A stretch of 64,000 nucleotides of DNA, taken from Pontibacter sp. E15-1. GTDB taxonomy: Bacteria > Bacteroidota > Bacteroidia > Cytophagales > Hymenobacteraceae. Below are positions 36,083-45,889 of this stretch, piece by piece (position 1 is the first letter of the stretch; every line of letters starts with the position of its first letter). The stretch spans positions 95,613 to 159,612 of the forward strand of contig NZ_JAKVIR010000015.1 in assembly GCF_022601975.1 (NCBI RefSeq), written 5' to 3'. Position numbers and translations under genes: made by a program. The notes under the pieces were generated by a model. That model ran no database searches, was not told the origin of the DNA, and saw only the letters and a program-made list of their open reading frames with translations.

Positions 36083-39000
36083 TTGATCTGGAAGAGCACT
36101 AAGAACAACCTGCTGTGGGCCACGGTTGCTACTATTTCTATGCTGGGCTGGTGGTCGCAGGCGGAAGAGTTGCGCGCGTCAGGCCGGTTCAGATCCATCA
36201 TTCTTAAAAACCTTTTGCTGGCACAGGACACGGCACGCACCGATACCGCCAAGGTGCAGCCCTACATCCCGAGCCGGAGGCCGACCTATACCCCTTCTGA
36301 CAGGCGCGGCAGCCCGTTCAGCACCCGGCCCAGTACCTCTCCCCTGCTGCTGGGGCAGCCAAGCAACCTCAAGCTGAACGTGGAGCTGGACGACAGCCTG
36401 CAGCAGTACAAAATATCGGAGACTATCGGCGACATCAACTACAGGCCGCCCTCCACCATGTCGTTGCGCGAGTACTCGGAGTGGCAGCAGCGCGAGGCCA
36501 TACGCAGCTATTGGCGCGCCAAGTCCGGTGGCCTCGACGGCGAGAGCGTGGTGAGCAGCAACCGCCTGATCCCGAAGCTATATATCAGCCCGATGTTCGA
36601 CCGCATCTTCGGCGGCAACTACGTGGACATCCAGCCCAACGGCAACGTGTCGCTCAAGTTCGGGGCGCGCTTCAACCGCAACCAGAACCCCAGCATCCCG
36701 CTCAGCCAGCAGCGCACCGGCGACTTCGACTTCGAGCAGAACATCTCGCTGAACCTGGTGGGCCAGATCGGGGAAAAGATGCGCCTCAACTTTAACTGGG
36801 ACAACAACGCCAACTTCGACTTCGAGAACAACATGAAGCTGGACTATACCGGCTACGAGGAGGAGATCGTGCGCAAGGTGGAGGCCGGTAACGTGAGTCT
36901 GCCGCTTAACAACTCGCTCATTTCGGGGGCGCAGAACCTGTTCGGCATAAAAACCCAGCTGCAGTTCGGCCGCCTGAGCGTGACCACCATCGCCAGTAGC
37001 GTGCGCGGCACCAACGACGAGGTGGTGGTGCAGAACGGGGCGCAGAACAGGCGCTTCTCCATCCGGGTGGATGAGTATGACAACAACCGCCACTTCTTCC
37101 TGTCGCAGTTTTTCAGGGGCCGCTACGACCAGTCGCTCCGCAACCTGCCGCTGGTCAACTCGGGCATCGTGATCCGCCGCCTGGAGCTGTACGTGACCAA
37201 CAACAACCGCTCGACCGAGAACCTGCGCAACATGGTGGCCTATATGGACCTGGGCGAGGCCGACCCTTTCCGCGACCAGTTTGGCAACGGCCGGCCAGCC
37301 GCCGCCCCCGCCGACAACAGCGCAAACACGCTGTATGGCCAGGTGGCCCGCAACAGCCAGGCCCGCGACAACTCTCAGGTAGACAATTATCTGAACAGCC
37401 TTGGCCTGAAGAAGGGCGTTGACTTCGAGCACGTGCGTGCCCGCAAGCTGGACCCGCGGGAGTATAAATTCAACCCACAGTTGGGCTACATCTCCCTGAA
37501 CACGGTGCTGTTGCCGGACCAGGTGCTGGGTATCGCCTTTGAGTATACCTACAACGGAAAGACCTACCAGGTGGGTGAGTTGGTGGACGACTACCAGAAC
37601 CTGAACGCGGAGCAGGTGATCCATATGAAGTTGCTGCGCGCCACCAACCCCTCGCTGCAGTACCCTACCTGGGACCTGATGATGAAGAACGTCTACAGCC
37701 TAGACGCCACGCAGCTCAACCGCGAGAACTTCCAGTTGCAGATCATCTACAAGGACGATGAGTCCGGGGTGGACATTACCAGTATAAAAGAGCCTAGCCC
37801 TATCCAGAACATCCCGTTGGTGGAGGTGATGAACCTGGACAACGTGAACACGAACAACGACAAACCCAGCGACGGAAACTTCGACTTCCTGTCGGGCATC
37901 ACCATCGACCCGGAGACGGGCCGCATCTTCTTCCCGCAGGTGGAGCCGTTTGGCGATTACCTCGCCTCGAAGCTGGAGGGCCGCCCTGAGCTGATCGAGA
38001 AATACGTGTTCCGGGAGCTGTATGAGCAGACACAGACCGATGCGCAGCAGAACAACGTAAAGGCCAAATTTTATCTGAATGGCCGCTTTCAGGCCTCCTC
38101 CGCCGACGAGATCATGTTGCCGGGCTTCCGGATTGCGGAGGGTTCTGTGGCGGTATACTCTGGCGGCACGCGCCTGGTGGAGGGCACCGATTACCAGGTG
38201 TTCTACGACCTGGGCCGCATCAAAATCCTGAACCCGAGCTATATCAGTTCGGCTAACGACCTGCGCATCACTTACGAAAAGGCCGAGCTGCTGAACATCC
38301 AGCCCCGCACCATGCTGGGGGCCCGCTTCGACTACCGCCTGAATGATGACGTGAACCTGGGTGCCACGGTGCTGCACATCAATGAGCAGGCCTACATCAA
38401 CCGCGTGAGCATCGGCGACGAGCCGACCAACAACACCATCTACGGCTTCGATGTGAACCTGCAGAAAGAGTCGCGCTTCCTGACGAAGATGACCGACGCG
38501 ATTCCGCTGATCCAGACCAAGGAGCCATCGCTGGTTACCTTCAGCGGCGAGTTCGCGCAACTCATACCGGGCCAGACGAAATCCAACGCCAACGAGAACG
38601 GTGCCTCTTACATAGACGACTTTGAGGGATCGGAAACACCCTACAGCCTCGGCGGCTTTAACAACACCAACTGGCGGCTGGCGGCCACCCCGGCCCCGCT
38701 GGTGCCAGGCCCGGGCATCCAGTACTCCTACAATCGCGCGAAGATCGCCTGGTATACCATCGATCAGATTTTCTACCGCAACAGCGACAACCTGAAGCCC
38801 AGCAATATCGGAAAGGAAGAGCTGGAGAACCAGTATGTGCGCCCGGTGAGGCGCACAGAGGTGTTCCCGGGCCGAGACGCCGAGACATCCAACACGTTTG
38901 AGTATACCTTCGATGTGGCCTACTACCCAGCTGAGCGGGGGCAGTATAACTATAACCCGAACCTGACGCAGGAGGGCAACCTGGCTGACAACCCTCGCAA

Positions 39001-42000
39001 CAACTGGGGAGGTATAAGCCGCGACATTGCCTTTGACACCGACTTCGACAACGCCAACATCGAGTATGTGGAATTCTGGCTCCTCGACCCGTTCATTAAA
39101 GGGCCAAACGGCCGAAAGGACGCGCAGGGCAACGAGATCACGAACAACGAGGGCGGAGAGCTGGTCCTGAACCTGGGCAACATATCTGAGGACATCCTGA
39201 AGGACAACGAATATGCCTTTGAGAATGGCCTGCCCACTTCCTCCACGGATCTGCAAAACGTGAAGGAGACGATCTGGGGCCGCGTGACGCAGCAGCAGTT
39301 CCTGACCGATGCCTTCTCCGCCATACCGGGGGCGCGCAACAACCAGGATGTGGGCCTTGACGGACTGAACAACGACGCCGAAAGAACCTACTTCCAGGGT
39401 TTCCTGAACCAGATACCGGGCACGCCGCCGCAGTCTGTCTTCGACGACCCTTCCGCCGACAATTTCCTGCACCACCTGGACCCCGTGTATGACCAGCGAG
39501 ACGCAGGCATCCTTGCCCGCTACAAGAATTATAACGGTATGGAGAACAACTCCCCGGAAGACAGCCGCCTGGCCAACTACGCCTTTCCGGACAAGGAGGA
39601 CCTGAACCGCGACAACGTGATCAACGACCTGGAGCAGTACTATGAGTATAAGATCAACCTGAAGCCAGGGCAATTGGAAATCGGGCAGAACTACATTGTG
39701 GATGCTGTGCGTAGCGAGGACAAGAACGCCACCTGGTACCAGTTCCGTATACCGGTGCGCCAGCCTACCAACGCGGTAGGCGGCATCAGCGGGTATAAGT
39801 CTATCCGGTTTATGCGCATGTACCTCACGCAGTTTGCCGACCCGGTGGTGCTCCGCTTTGTGCAGTTCCAGTTCATCGCCAACCAGTGGCGCAAGTTCGA
39901 GCAGCCCATCACCGACGGCAGCCCCTGCCTGACCTGTACCGACGATGCCCGCAGCTTTACCGTTTCCACCGTGAACATTGAGGAGAACGGGCAGGCAGTG
40001 GAAGGCCTTAACAACACGCCATACCGGGTGCCCCCGGGCATCGACCGCCTCCGCGACTATGCCTCTACCAACAACCGCCGCCAGAACGAGCAGTCGTTGC
40101 AAATCTGCGTCGAAGACCTAAAGGACTCCTTCTCCAAAGCGGTATATAAAAACATCTCCCTGGACATGCTCATCTACAAGCAGCTGAAGATGTTTATCCA
40201 CGCCGAGTCCAGCGACCCGTCTACGCAGGACGGCGATGTGCAGGCCTTTATCCGCATCGGTACCGACTTTACCCAGAACTACTATGAGTATGTGGTGCCC
40301 CTGAAGCTGACCCCTGCCGGCAGCAGCGACGAACGGGCTGTATGGCCGGAGGGAAACCAGATTGAGATTGCGATCCAGGCCCTCGTGGATGCCAAAGTGG
40401 CCCGCAACAACGACCCGGACCATACCTTTAACTATGTGCCGTACGAGGTGCCGCTCCCGGACGGAAAGCTGATACGCGTGGTGGGCAACCCAGATTTCAG
40501 CGAGGTGGAGGGCATCATGATCGGGGTGCGCAACCCGCGCCAGCCAAACAGCGACGGCCGCGCCCACTCGGTGTGTATCTGGGCCGATGAGCTGCGCGTG
40601 ACCGACTTCCGCAACCAGACCGGGTGGGCCGGAAACGCGCGCCTGAACACGAAGCTGGCCGACTTCGCCAACATCACCGCCACCGGCGCCTATACCACCA
40701 TCGGCTTTGGCGGGCTGCAGCAGAAAATAGCGCAGCGCACCCGCGAGAACACGGCCCTTTTTGACGTGAGCGCCAACGTGGTGATGGACAAGTTCTTGCC
40801 GCAGAAGTGGGGCGTGAAGGTGCCGCTCACCGTGCAGTACGGGGCCATGAACAGCGAGCCGCAGTTTGACCCGCTCGACAAAGACGTTCCGCTGGAGCAG
40901 TCGCTCTCTAAGTTTAAGACGGCTGAGGAGCGCAAAGCCTACCGCCAGGAAGTGACCACCCGCGAGACCCGCAAGAGCATCAGCCTGCTGAACGTGCGCA
41001 AAGAGCGGGTAGACCCGGAGGCCAAAGTGCATTTGTATGATGTGGAGAACCTGGCTTTCTCTTATTCCTATGCCGAGCGCCTGTTCACCAACATCGAAAC
41101 CGACCGCGATTACAGCAAGACCTATACCGGCGGCGTGGCCTATACCTATACCAACACGCCGAAGAACTATACCCCCTTCGCCGACCTGGAGGGGCTGAAG
41201 TCGCCGTACCTGCGCCCGATCAAGGACTTTAACTTCTCGCTGGTGCCAAGCCGCTTTGCCGTGCGCGCCGACCTGAACCGCTTTTACAACGAGGTATACC
41301 TGCAGCGCCCCGATGCGGAGACGGGCTTTGTGACCAACCGCGGCATTGCGCCAACCTTCCAGAAGTACTTCTACTTCAACCGCATCTACGACATGCGCTG
41401 GGACCTGACCCAAAGCCTGTCGCTGGACTACACGGCCACCAACCGCGCCGTGGTAGACGAGCCATACGCCCGCATCAACAACGAGATCGACTCGCTGCAG
41501 TACAAGAACAAGGTGATCTGGAACAACCTGCTGGACGGTGGCCGTAACACCAACTTCAACCAACTGGTGGCCCTGAACTATAAGCTGCCGTTGGACAAGT
41601 TTCCGCTCACTGACTGGCTGAACGCCGAGACGCGCTACGCCACCACCTATATCTGGACGGCTGGCTCCACGGCCCTGAACCAGGACACGACCTTCCGGCT
41701 GGGAAACACCGCCGAGAACAGCTCCGAGTTCAGCGTGAACGGCAAGATCGATATGGTGAAGCTCTACAATAAGGTGAAGTTCCTGAAGGCAGTGAACTCT
41801 CCGACGGCTGCCAAGCCGTCGGCCGCCCCGCTCCCAACCGACTCCGCAGCCATCGCCGAAAAGCCAAAGCCCGAGCTGAAGGGCCTGAAGACGCTGGCCA
41901 GGCTGCTGATGATGACGCGCTCCCTGAACGTGACCTACCTCGAGAACCGCGGTTCGATGATGCCGGGCTACCTGCCCAAATCGTCGTTCTTTGGCTTCGA

Positions 42001-43279
42001 TGACGGATTCGACGCGCCGGGGCTGCCGTTTATACTGGGCAAGCAGTATCCGCTGAATGAGCTGTATGACCGCGCCTTCAGCAACGGCTGGTATACCGAC
42101 AGCAGCCAGTACCTCAACACGCCGTTCAGCGCCCTCAACACCGAGACCTTTACAGCGCGCGCCAACCTGGAGCCGTTCCGCAACTTTAACGTGCAGCTGG
42201 ATGCGCGGCGCACCAAATCAGTAATAGACGAGGTGTTTTACCGCAAGGAGTTTGACGATTTCGGAGACATCAGCGAGATGGACATGCGCCAGAACCCGTT
42301 TACCTCCGGGGCTTTCAGCACCTCGTTTATGGCGCTGGGCACCCTGTTTGAGTCTACCAGCGACGGCACGTCGGCGGCTTTCGACAACTTTGTGGCCTAC
42401 CGCCGCAACGTGCGCGACAAGCTGAGCCTGGCCAACGAGTTTGCAGGCGATTCGGGCTATACCCTCAACTCGCAGGAGGTGCTCATGAAATCGTTCCTGT
42501 ATGCCTACCAGGGCCGCGACATCAACGGGTACCAGGCAAAGGCCGAGAGCCCGTTCAAGCGCCTCCCGATTCCGAACTGGCGCGTGGATTACAACGGACT
42601 GGAGCGCCTGCCGCTATTCAGCAAGTGGTTCAGCCAGATCAACATCTCGCACGCGTATAACTCCAGCTACAACATCACCAGCTTCAGCACCTCGCTGATC
42701 TATACCCAGGAACCGGGCGGCTTCCCATCACAGCTCAATGAGTTTGGCCGCGTGGAGCCGTATTACATCGTGAACCAACTGACGGTGGTGGAGCGACTGG
42801 CCCCGTTGCTAGGTATAAATTTCCGGACCAAAACGAACCTGACGGGTCGCATCGAGTATAAGATTGAACGCAACCTCTCGCTGAACCTGACCAACGCGCA
42901 GGTGACGGAAACCAACGTGAAGGACTACGTGATCGGCTTTGGCTATACCACCAACAACTTCCGGATCCCGTTCAAGATCGCCGGGGAGCGCAAAGTGCTG
43001 GACAATGAGCTGACGATGCGCCTCGACATGTCGGTGCGCGACAACCAGACGGTGCAGCGGGCCATCTCCACGGACGACGAGGGCACGGAGCGCATTCAAA
43101 ACCAGATTACCAACGGTACGCGCCAACTGCAGCTGCGCCCCACCGTAGACTACGTGCTGAGCCAGCGCGTGAACCTGCAGTTCTATGTGCTGCGCACGGT
43201 GTCCGACCCGAAGATTTCCACCTCGTTCCGCAACAGCGTGACGGAGGGGGGCGTGCAGTTGCGAGTTAGTTTGCAATAA
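36083..43279 (+). CDS. sprA: Type IX secretion translocon SprA (Sov family)
   Basis: A 2398-aa outer-membrane protein, the giant beta-barrel through which T9SS cargo leaves the cell. The sequence shows dense alternating beta strands over most of its length and the two SprA_N-type regions (for example RPELIEKYVFRELYEQTQ, then SFITYEKAELL-type barrel strands) typical of the family. In Flavobacterium the homologue is a single-chain barrel gated by PorV and Plug. The start is a TTG at 36083: MIWKSTKNNLLWATVATIS gives a plausible signal peptide, whereas the first in-frame ATG (36140) would leave almost none. It is 16 bp after ruvA, the usual neighbourhood. Confidence 0.94.
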   Translation: MIWKSTKNNLLWATVATISMLGWWSQAEELRASGRFRSIILKNLLLAQDTARTDTAKVQPYIPSRRPTYTPSDRRGSPFSTRPSTSPLLLGQPSNLKLNVELDDSLQQYKISETIGDINYRPPSTMSLREYSEWQQREAIRSYWRAKSGGLDGESVVSSNRLIPKLYISPMFDRIFGGNYVDIQPNGNVSLKFGARFNRNQNPSIPLSQQRTGDFDFEQNISLNLVGQIGEKMRLNFNWDNNANFDFENNMKLDYTGYEEEIVRKVEAGNVSLPLNNSLISGAQNLFGIKTQLQFGRLSVTTIASSVRGTNDEVVVQNGAQNRRFSIRVDEYDNNRHFFLSQFFRGRYDQSLRNLPLVNSGIVIRRLELYVTNNNRSTENLRNMVAYMDLGEADPFRDQFGNGRPAAAPADNSANTLYGQVARNSQARDNSQVDNYLNSLGLKKGVDFEHVRARKLDPREYKFNPQLGYISLNTVLLPDQVLGIAFEYTYNGKTYQVGELVDDYQNLNAEQVIHMKLLRATNPSLQYPTWDLMMKNVYSLDATQLNRENFQLQIIYKDDESGVDITSIKEPSPIQNIPLVEVMNLDNVNTNNDKPSDGNFDFLSGITIDPETGRIFFPQVEPFGDYLASKLEGRPELIEKYVFRELYEQTQTDAQQNNVKAKFYLNGRFQASSADEIMLPGFRIAEGSVAVYSGGTRLVEGTDYQVFYDLGRIKILNPSYISSANDLRITYEKAELLNIQPRTMLGARFDYRLNDDVNLGATVLHINEQAYINRVSIGDEPTNNTIYGFDVNLQKESRFLTKMTDAIPLIQTKEPSLVTFSGEFAQLIPGQTKSNANENGASYIDDFEGSETPYSLGGFNNTNWRLAATPAPLVPGPGIQYSYNRAKIAWYTIDQIFYRNSDNLKPSNIGKEELENQYVRPVRRTEVFPGRDAETSNTFEYTFDVAYYPAERGQYNYNPNLTQEGNLADNPRNNWGGISRDIAFDTDFDNANIEYVEFWLLDPFIKGPNGRKDAQGNEITNNEGGELVLNLGNISEDILKDNEYAFENGLPTSSTDLQNVKETIWGRVTQQQFLTDAFSAIPGARNNQDVGLDGLNNDAERTYFQGFLNQIPGTPPQSVFDDPSADNFLHHLDPVYDQRDAGILARYKNYNGMENNSPEDSRLANYAFPDKEDLNRDNVINDLEQYYEYKINLKPGQLEIGQNYIVDAVRSEDKNATWYQFRIPVRQPTNAVGGISGYKSIRFMRMYLTQFADPVVLRFVQFQFIANQWRKFEQPITDGSPCLTCTDDARSFTVSTVNIEENGQAVEGLNNTPYRVPPGIDRLRDYASTNNRRQNEQSLQICVEDLKDSFSKAVYKNISLDMLIYKQLKMFIHAESSDPSTQDGDVQAFIRIGTDFTQNYYEYVVPLKLTPAGSSDERAVWPEGNQIEIAIQALVDAKVARNNDPDHTFNYVPYEVPLPDGKLIRVVGNPDFSEVEGIMIGVRNPRQPNSDGRAHSVCIWADELRVTDFRNQTGWAGNARLNTKLADFANITATGAYTTIGFGGLQQKIAQRTRENTALFDVSANVVMDKFLPQKWGVKVPLTVQYGAMNSEPQFDPLDKDVPLEQSLSKFKTAEERKAYRQEVTTRETRKSISLLNVRKERVDPEAKVHLYDVENLAFSYSYAERLFTNIETDRDYSKTYTGGVAYTYTNTPKNYTPFADLEGLKSPYLRPIKDFNFSLVPSRFAVRADLNRFYNEVYLQRPDAETGFVTNRGIAPTFQKYFYFNRIYDMRWDLTQSLSLDYTATNRAVVDEPYARINNEIDSLQYKNKVIWNNLLDGGRNTNFNQLVALNYKLPLDKFPLTDWLNAETRYATTYIWTAGSTALNQDTTFRLGNTAENSSEFSVNGKIDMVKLYNKVKFLKAVNSPTAAKPSAAPLPTDSAAIAEKPKPELKGLKTLARLLMMTRSLNVTYLENRGSMMPGYLPKSSFFGFDDGFDAPGLPFILGKQYPLNELYDRAFSNGWYTDSSQYLNTPFSALNTETFTARANLEPFRNFNVQLDARRTKSVIDEVFYRKEFDDFGDISEMDMRQNPFTSGAFSTSFMALGTLFESTSDGTSAAFDNFVAYRRNVRDKLSLANEFAGDSGYTLNSQEVLMKSFLYAYQGRDINGYQAKAESPFKRLPIPNWRVDYNGLERLPLFSKWFSQINISHAYNSSYNITSFSTSLIYTQEPGGFPSQLNEFGRVEPYYIVNQLTVVERLAPLLGINFRTKTNLTGRIEYKIERNLSLNLTNAQVTETNVKDYVIGFGYTTNNFRIPFKIAGERKVLDNELTMRLDMSVRDNQTVQRAISTDDEGTERIQNQITNGTRQLQLRPTVDYVLSQRVNLQFYVLRTVSDPKISTSFRNSVTEGGVQLRVSLQ

Positions 43280-43304
43280 AGTTTTCGCATTCTGAAAAAG
43301 ACCG

Positions 43305-43312
43305 TAATTTTG
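43305..43312 (+). promoter_or_regulatory. Putative -7 element for gcvH
   Basis: TAATTTTG about 30 bp before the gcvH ATG; -33 region weak. Confidence 0.4.
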
Positions 43313-43342
43313 GGCATCAACTAAAATCTTACATAATTACTC

Positions 43343-43723
43343 ATGAATCTACCTGACAACCTAAAGTATACAAAAGACCACGAGTGGGTGCGCGTTGAAG
43401 GCGACGTAGCCTTTATTGGAATCACTGATTTTGCCCAAAGCGAGCTAGGCGACATTGTGTATGTGGATATCGACACCGTGGACAAAGAAGTTAGCCAGGA
43501 GGAAGTCTTCGGCACAGTGGAGGCCGTGAAAACCGTGTCTGACCTTTTCAGCCCCTTGAACGGCACCGTGCTGGAAGTGAACGAGAAACTGGAGAACAGC
43601 CCCGAGCTGGTGAACTCTGACCCTTACGGCGACGGATGGATCATCAAGATGTCTGTTGCAGACGCAAGTCAGGTGGACAGCCTGCTGACGGCAGAAGGCT
43701 ACCGTGAGGCAATAGGGCAGTAA
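43343..43723 (+). CDS. gcvH: Glycine cleavage system H protein
   Basis: A 126-aa lipoyl carrier. The lipoate-accepting Lys is K63 in [16 protein letters not shown], preceded by the conserved GDIVYVDID and followed by [28 protein letters not shown]. It shuttles the aminomethyl group between the P, T and L proteins, none of which are in the window. Length is standard. It precedes the VanZ-like gene by 17 bp. Confidence 0.96.
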   Translation: MNLPDNLKYTKDHEWVRVEGDVAFIGITDFAQSELGDIVYVDIDTVDKEVSQEEVFGTVEAVKTVSDLFSPLNGTVLEVNEKLENSPELVNSDPYGDGWIIKMSVADASQVDSLLTAEGYREAIGQ

Positions 43724-43740
43724 CATTACACGGCTCAGGC

Positions 43741-44115
43741 TTGATACTCCGATACAACCTATTTACAATTTTGTGGGCAGCAGTGATTTTGCTGACAACA
43801 CTGCTGCCCTCATCTTCCCTACCGGCTGTTTCTGTCTGGGCGCTTTTCTCTTTCGACTCTTTTGCCCACGTCTTCCTTTTCAGCATCCTCATTTTCCTGA
43901 TGATTGTGGGCCTGGCCAAGCAGTTTACCTTTCTACGGATAAAGCACTACCCCATCCGCTACGCCCTCCTATTCAGCTCTGCCTTCGGCATCAGCATTGA
44001 GTTGCTGCAGCACTTTTTCATCCCTGGCCGCCAAGGCGACATATACGATGTGCTGGCCAACACCTTTGGCTGCCTGATCGGCATCGTGCTGTTTAAGTGG
44101 GTATACGTCTGGTAG
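43741..44115 (+). CDS. VanZ-like membrane protein
   Basis: A 124-aa protein with four hydrophobic helices. The VanZ hallmark is present: Glu in SIELLQHFFIPGRQGDIYDVLANTFGC (E-x2-Q, R-x-G/D-x2-D, N-x2-G). Start is a TTG at 43741; an ATG is available only far inside the first helix (upstream of IVGLAK), which would destroy it. Some VanZ proteins give low teicoplanin resistance, but most are uncharacterised and this one is likely to be a housekeeping envelope protein. It may be co-transcribed with gcvH. Confidence 0.85.
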   Translation: MILRYNLFTILWAAVILLTTLLPSSSLPAVSVWALFSFDSFAHVFLFSILIFLMIVGLAKQFTFLRIKHYPIRYALLFSSAFGISIELLQHFFIPGRQGDIYDVLANTFGCLIGIVLFKWVYVW

Positions 44116-44215
44116 GCCCACTGTGCGTTTATACCCCCAGCATAACCGATTACAATTTACTTCCATACCTCCAAAGGCTACTTCCTGGTATCCTGTAGTA
44201 TTGCCCGCTAAATCC

Positions 44216-44223
44216 TATCTTTA
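44216..44223 (+). promoter_or_regulatory. Near-consensus -7 element touching the M28 gene start
   Basis: TATCTTTA, 4 bases before the ATG at 44228. If used, the transcript begins at or beside the start codon, that is, leaderless. The last base deviates from TTTG. Confidence 0.3.
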
Positions 44224-44227
44224 GGAG

Positions 44228-45499
44228 ATGAAGCGACTCTTTCCCCTGCTCTTACTGCTCTGCATGGCAGCCAGCACTGGTATGGCACAGGACATGCCGC
44301 GCGTGCGCCATACCATCGACACCCTCACCTCCGCCGCCATGCATGGCCGGGGCTATATATACCAGGGCGATGCCAAAGCAGCCGGTTATATACAAAACAG
44401 GTTCAGGCAACTGGTCTTACAGGCGCTAAGCCAGGATTACTTCCAGCCGTTCCGGTTCCCGGTGAATACAATTGTAGAAACGCCACAGTTAAAGGTAGCG
44501 GGCTGCGTATTAAGGCCTGGGCAGGATTTTGTGGCAAACGCTGCCTCCGCATCTGGCAAAGGAAAAACCCAAGTGCTTCCGCTGGACACGGCCGTTTTCA
44601 GTGATGCCGCCGCTGCCCGCAAGTTCTTCTCCCAAAACTTCAAGGACAAGGCGATCGTGTATCGGCAGCGCGAGCAGAAGCGCATCAGCCAGTTGCCCCA
44701 GCCATACCAACAGCAACTACAGCAGGCCAAGTTGCAGGTAGTGCTGCAGCCAAAGGCGCTGCTCACTTCCGTGGCGCAGGTGCAGGCGCCGCTGCCAGTG
44801 CTGGAGGTGTTGGAGTCAGCCTGGCCTACCAGCCCTAAAAACCTGACGTTCGCTGTGCAAGCCCAGCTAATGCCGCAGCATGAGGCACAGAACGTAGTGG
44901 GGTATATAAAAGGCACAGCCCAACCCGATTCCTTTCTGGTTTTCACGGCGCACTACGACCACCTCGGCGGCCAGGGAAAGGAGGTATACTTCCCGGGGGC
45001 AAACGACAACGCCAGCGGCACGGCCATGCTGCTCGAACTGGCGGCCTATTACAGTCAGCCGCAGCACCGGCCCCGCTATAGCATCGCGTTTATCGCGTTC
45101 GCCGCCGAAGAGGCGGGCTTGCTGGGCTCCACTTATTATACCACGCACCCGCTGTTTTCGCTTGAACGTATCCGTTTCCTGGTAAACCTAGACCTGCTGG
45201 GCACTGGCTCCGAAGGGATGATGGTAGTGAACGGGAAAGTGCACGAAGCTGAGTTCAGGCTTTTGCAACAACTGAATGAGGCGCAGCAATACCTGTCCCA
45301 GCTAAAGGCACGGGGTAAAGCCGCCAACTCCGACCACTACCCGTTCTCCGAGAAAGGTGTTCCGGCCTTCTTCTTTTATACCCTCGGGGGCACCGCCGCC
45401 TACCACAACACCAACGACTACGCCACGCAGTTGCCCCTCACCAAATTTGAAAATGTGTTTAAGCTGATTGTAGATTTTGCAGAGAGGCTGCAGGAGTAG
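44228..45499 (+). CDS. Secreted M28 family metallopeptidase
   Basis: A 423-aa exported peptidase. Signal peptide MKRLFPLLLLLCMAASTGMAQ. A PA-like inserted region fills residues about 80-230. The di-zinc site is complete: FTAHYDHLGG (His), GANDNASGTAMLLEL (bridging Asp), AAEEAGLLGS (catalytic Glu and zinc Glu), VNLDLLG (Asp) and AYHNTNDYA (His). It should be an extracytoplasmic aminopeptidase or carboxypeptidase. No C-terminal T9SS signal is visible, so it probably stays periplasmic. Confidence 0.9.
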   Translation: MKRLFPLLLLLCMAASTGMAQDMPRVRHTIDTLTSAAMHGRGYIYQGDAKAAGYIQNRFRQLVLQALSQDYFQPFRFPVNTIVETPQLKVAGCVLRPGQDFVANAASASGKGKTQVLPLDTAVFSDAAAARKFFSQNFKDKAIVYRQREQKRISQLPQPYQQQLQQAKLQVVLQPKALLTSVAQVQAPLPVLEVLESAWPTSPKNLTFAVQAQLMPQHEAQNVVGYIKGTAQPDSFLVFTAHYDHLGGQGKEVYFPGANDNASGTAMLLELAAYYSQPQHRPRYSIAFIAFAAEEAGLLGSTYYTTHPLFSLERIRFLVNLDLLGTGSEGMMVVNGKVHEAEFRLLQQLNEAQQYLSQLKARGKAANSDHYPFSEKGVPAFFFYTLGGTAAYHNTNDYATQLPLTKFENVFKLIVDFAERLQE

Positions 45500-45750
45500 T
45501 TGCCTTTAGCAGGATTCAAGGGAAGGAGGTATAGCCCTGGTTCAGGTGGTATGAAGCCGACTCTTATTTTAATACCTCTATCGGTCGGGCAAAGAACAAT
45601 TTTGTGTCAGACGTGTCGGGTAATCAATCCTCCATATATCCTGATGCAGACGAATCTGGAGTGATTTGGGTTTAGGCAAGCCATATATAATAATCTATAT
45701 ATTATAGCAGGCCATATATGAAGTGTGAAAGTGGCTTTGCTGTTGATGTT

Positions 45751-45791
45751 AGTGTCAGACACTCACATGATACTAGCGTCAGACACTCACA
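45751..45791. repeat. Two direct copies of a palindrome-containing 17-mer
   Basis: AGTGTCAGACACTCACA (45751-45767) and AGCGTCAGACACTCACA (45775-45791), spaced 24 bp start to start. Each holds the dyad AGTGTC-A-GACACT (perfect in copy 1, one mismatch in copy 2). A shorter match GTGTCAGAC is at 45604. Confidence 0.7.
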
Positions 45792-45854
45792 GGTTTTGCA
45801 AACACTGTGAGGTCTTTGGAGGAGTCCTTCTTTGCCCCTAGTATGGGGGCAAAA

Positions 45855-45886
45855 GTCTTGTGTCTTGTGTCTAACGTCTTGTGTCT
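45855..45886. repeat. 7-bp tandem array (GTCTTGT)n
   Basis: GTCTTGT, GTCTTGT, GTCTAAC, GTCTTGT, GTCT in direct succession. It ends just before the yicC stop codon, on the opposite strand. Confidence 0.75.
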
Positions 45887-45889
45887 GTT

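Larger units (their letters stand above)
45500..45889. other. 390-bp intergenic region with repeats
   Basis: No gene recognised. From left to right it holds GTGTCAGAC at 45604-45612; an AT-rich fold (TATAATAATCTATATATTATA) between two copies of GCCATATAT (around 45689 and 45711); two direct copies of AGTGTCAGACACTCACA-type repeats at 45751-45791; and a 7-bp tandem array at 45855-45886. It is the convergent gap between the M28 and yicC genes and is the most repeat-rich gap in the window. Confidence 0.6.

Noticed and set aside
37700..40102. Very long open frame antisense to sprA (800 codons), and another at 40118-41563
   Set aside because: Codon bias in the GC-rich barrel gene leaves the antisense strand free of stops. 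Products are Val/His/Arg-rich with no domain, and sprA is certain.
43280..43342. Glycine riboswitch before gcvH
   Set aside because: The 63-bp gap is too short and lacks the conserved core.
45855..45886. CRISPR array
   Set aside because: Units are 7 bp and adjacent, without spacers or cas genes.
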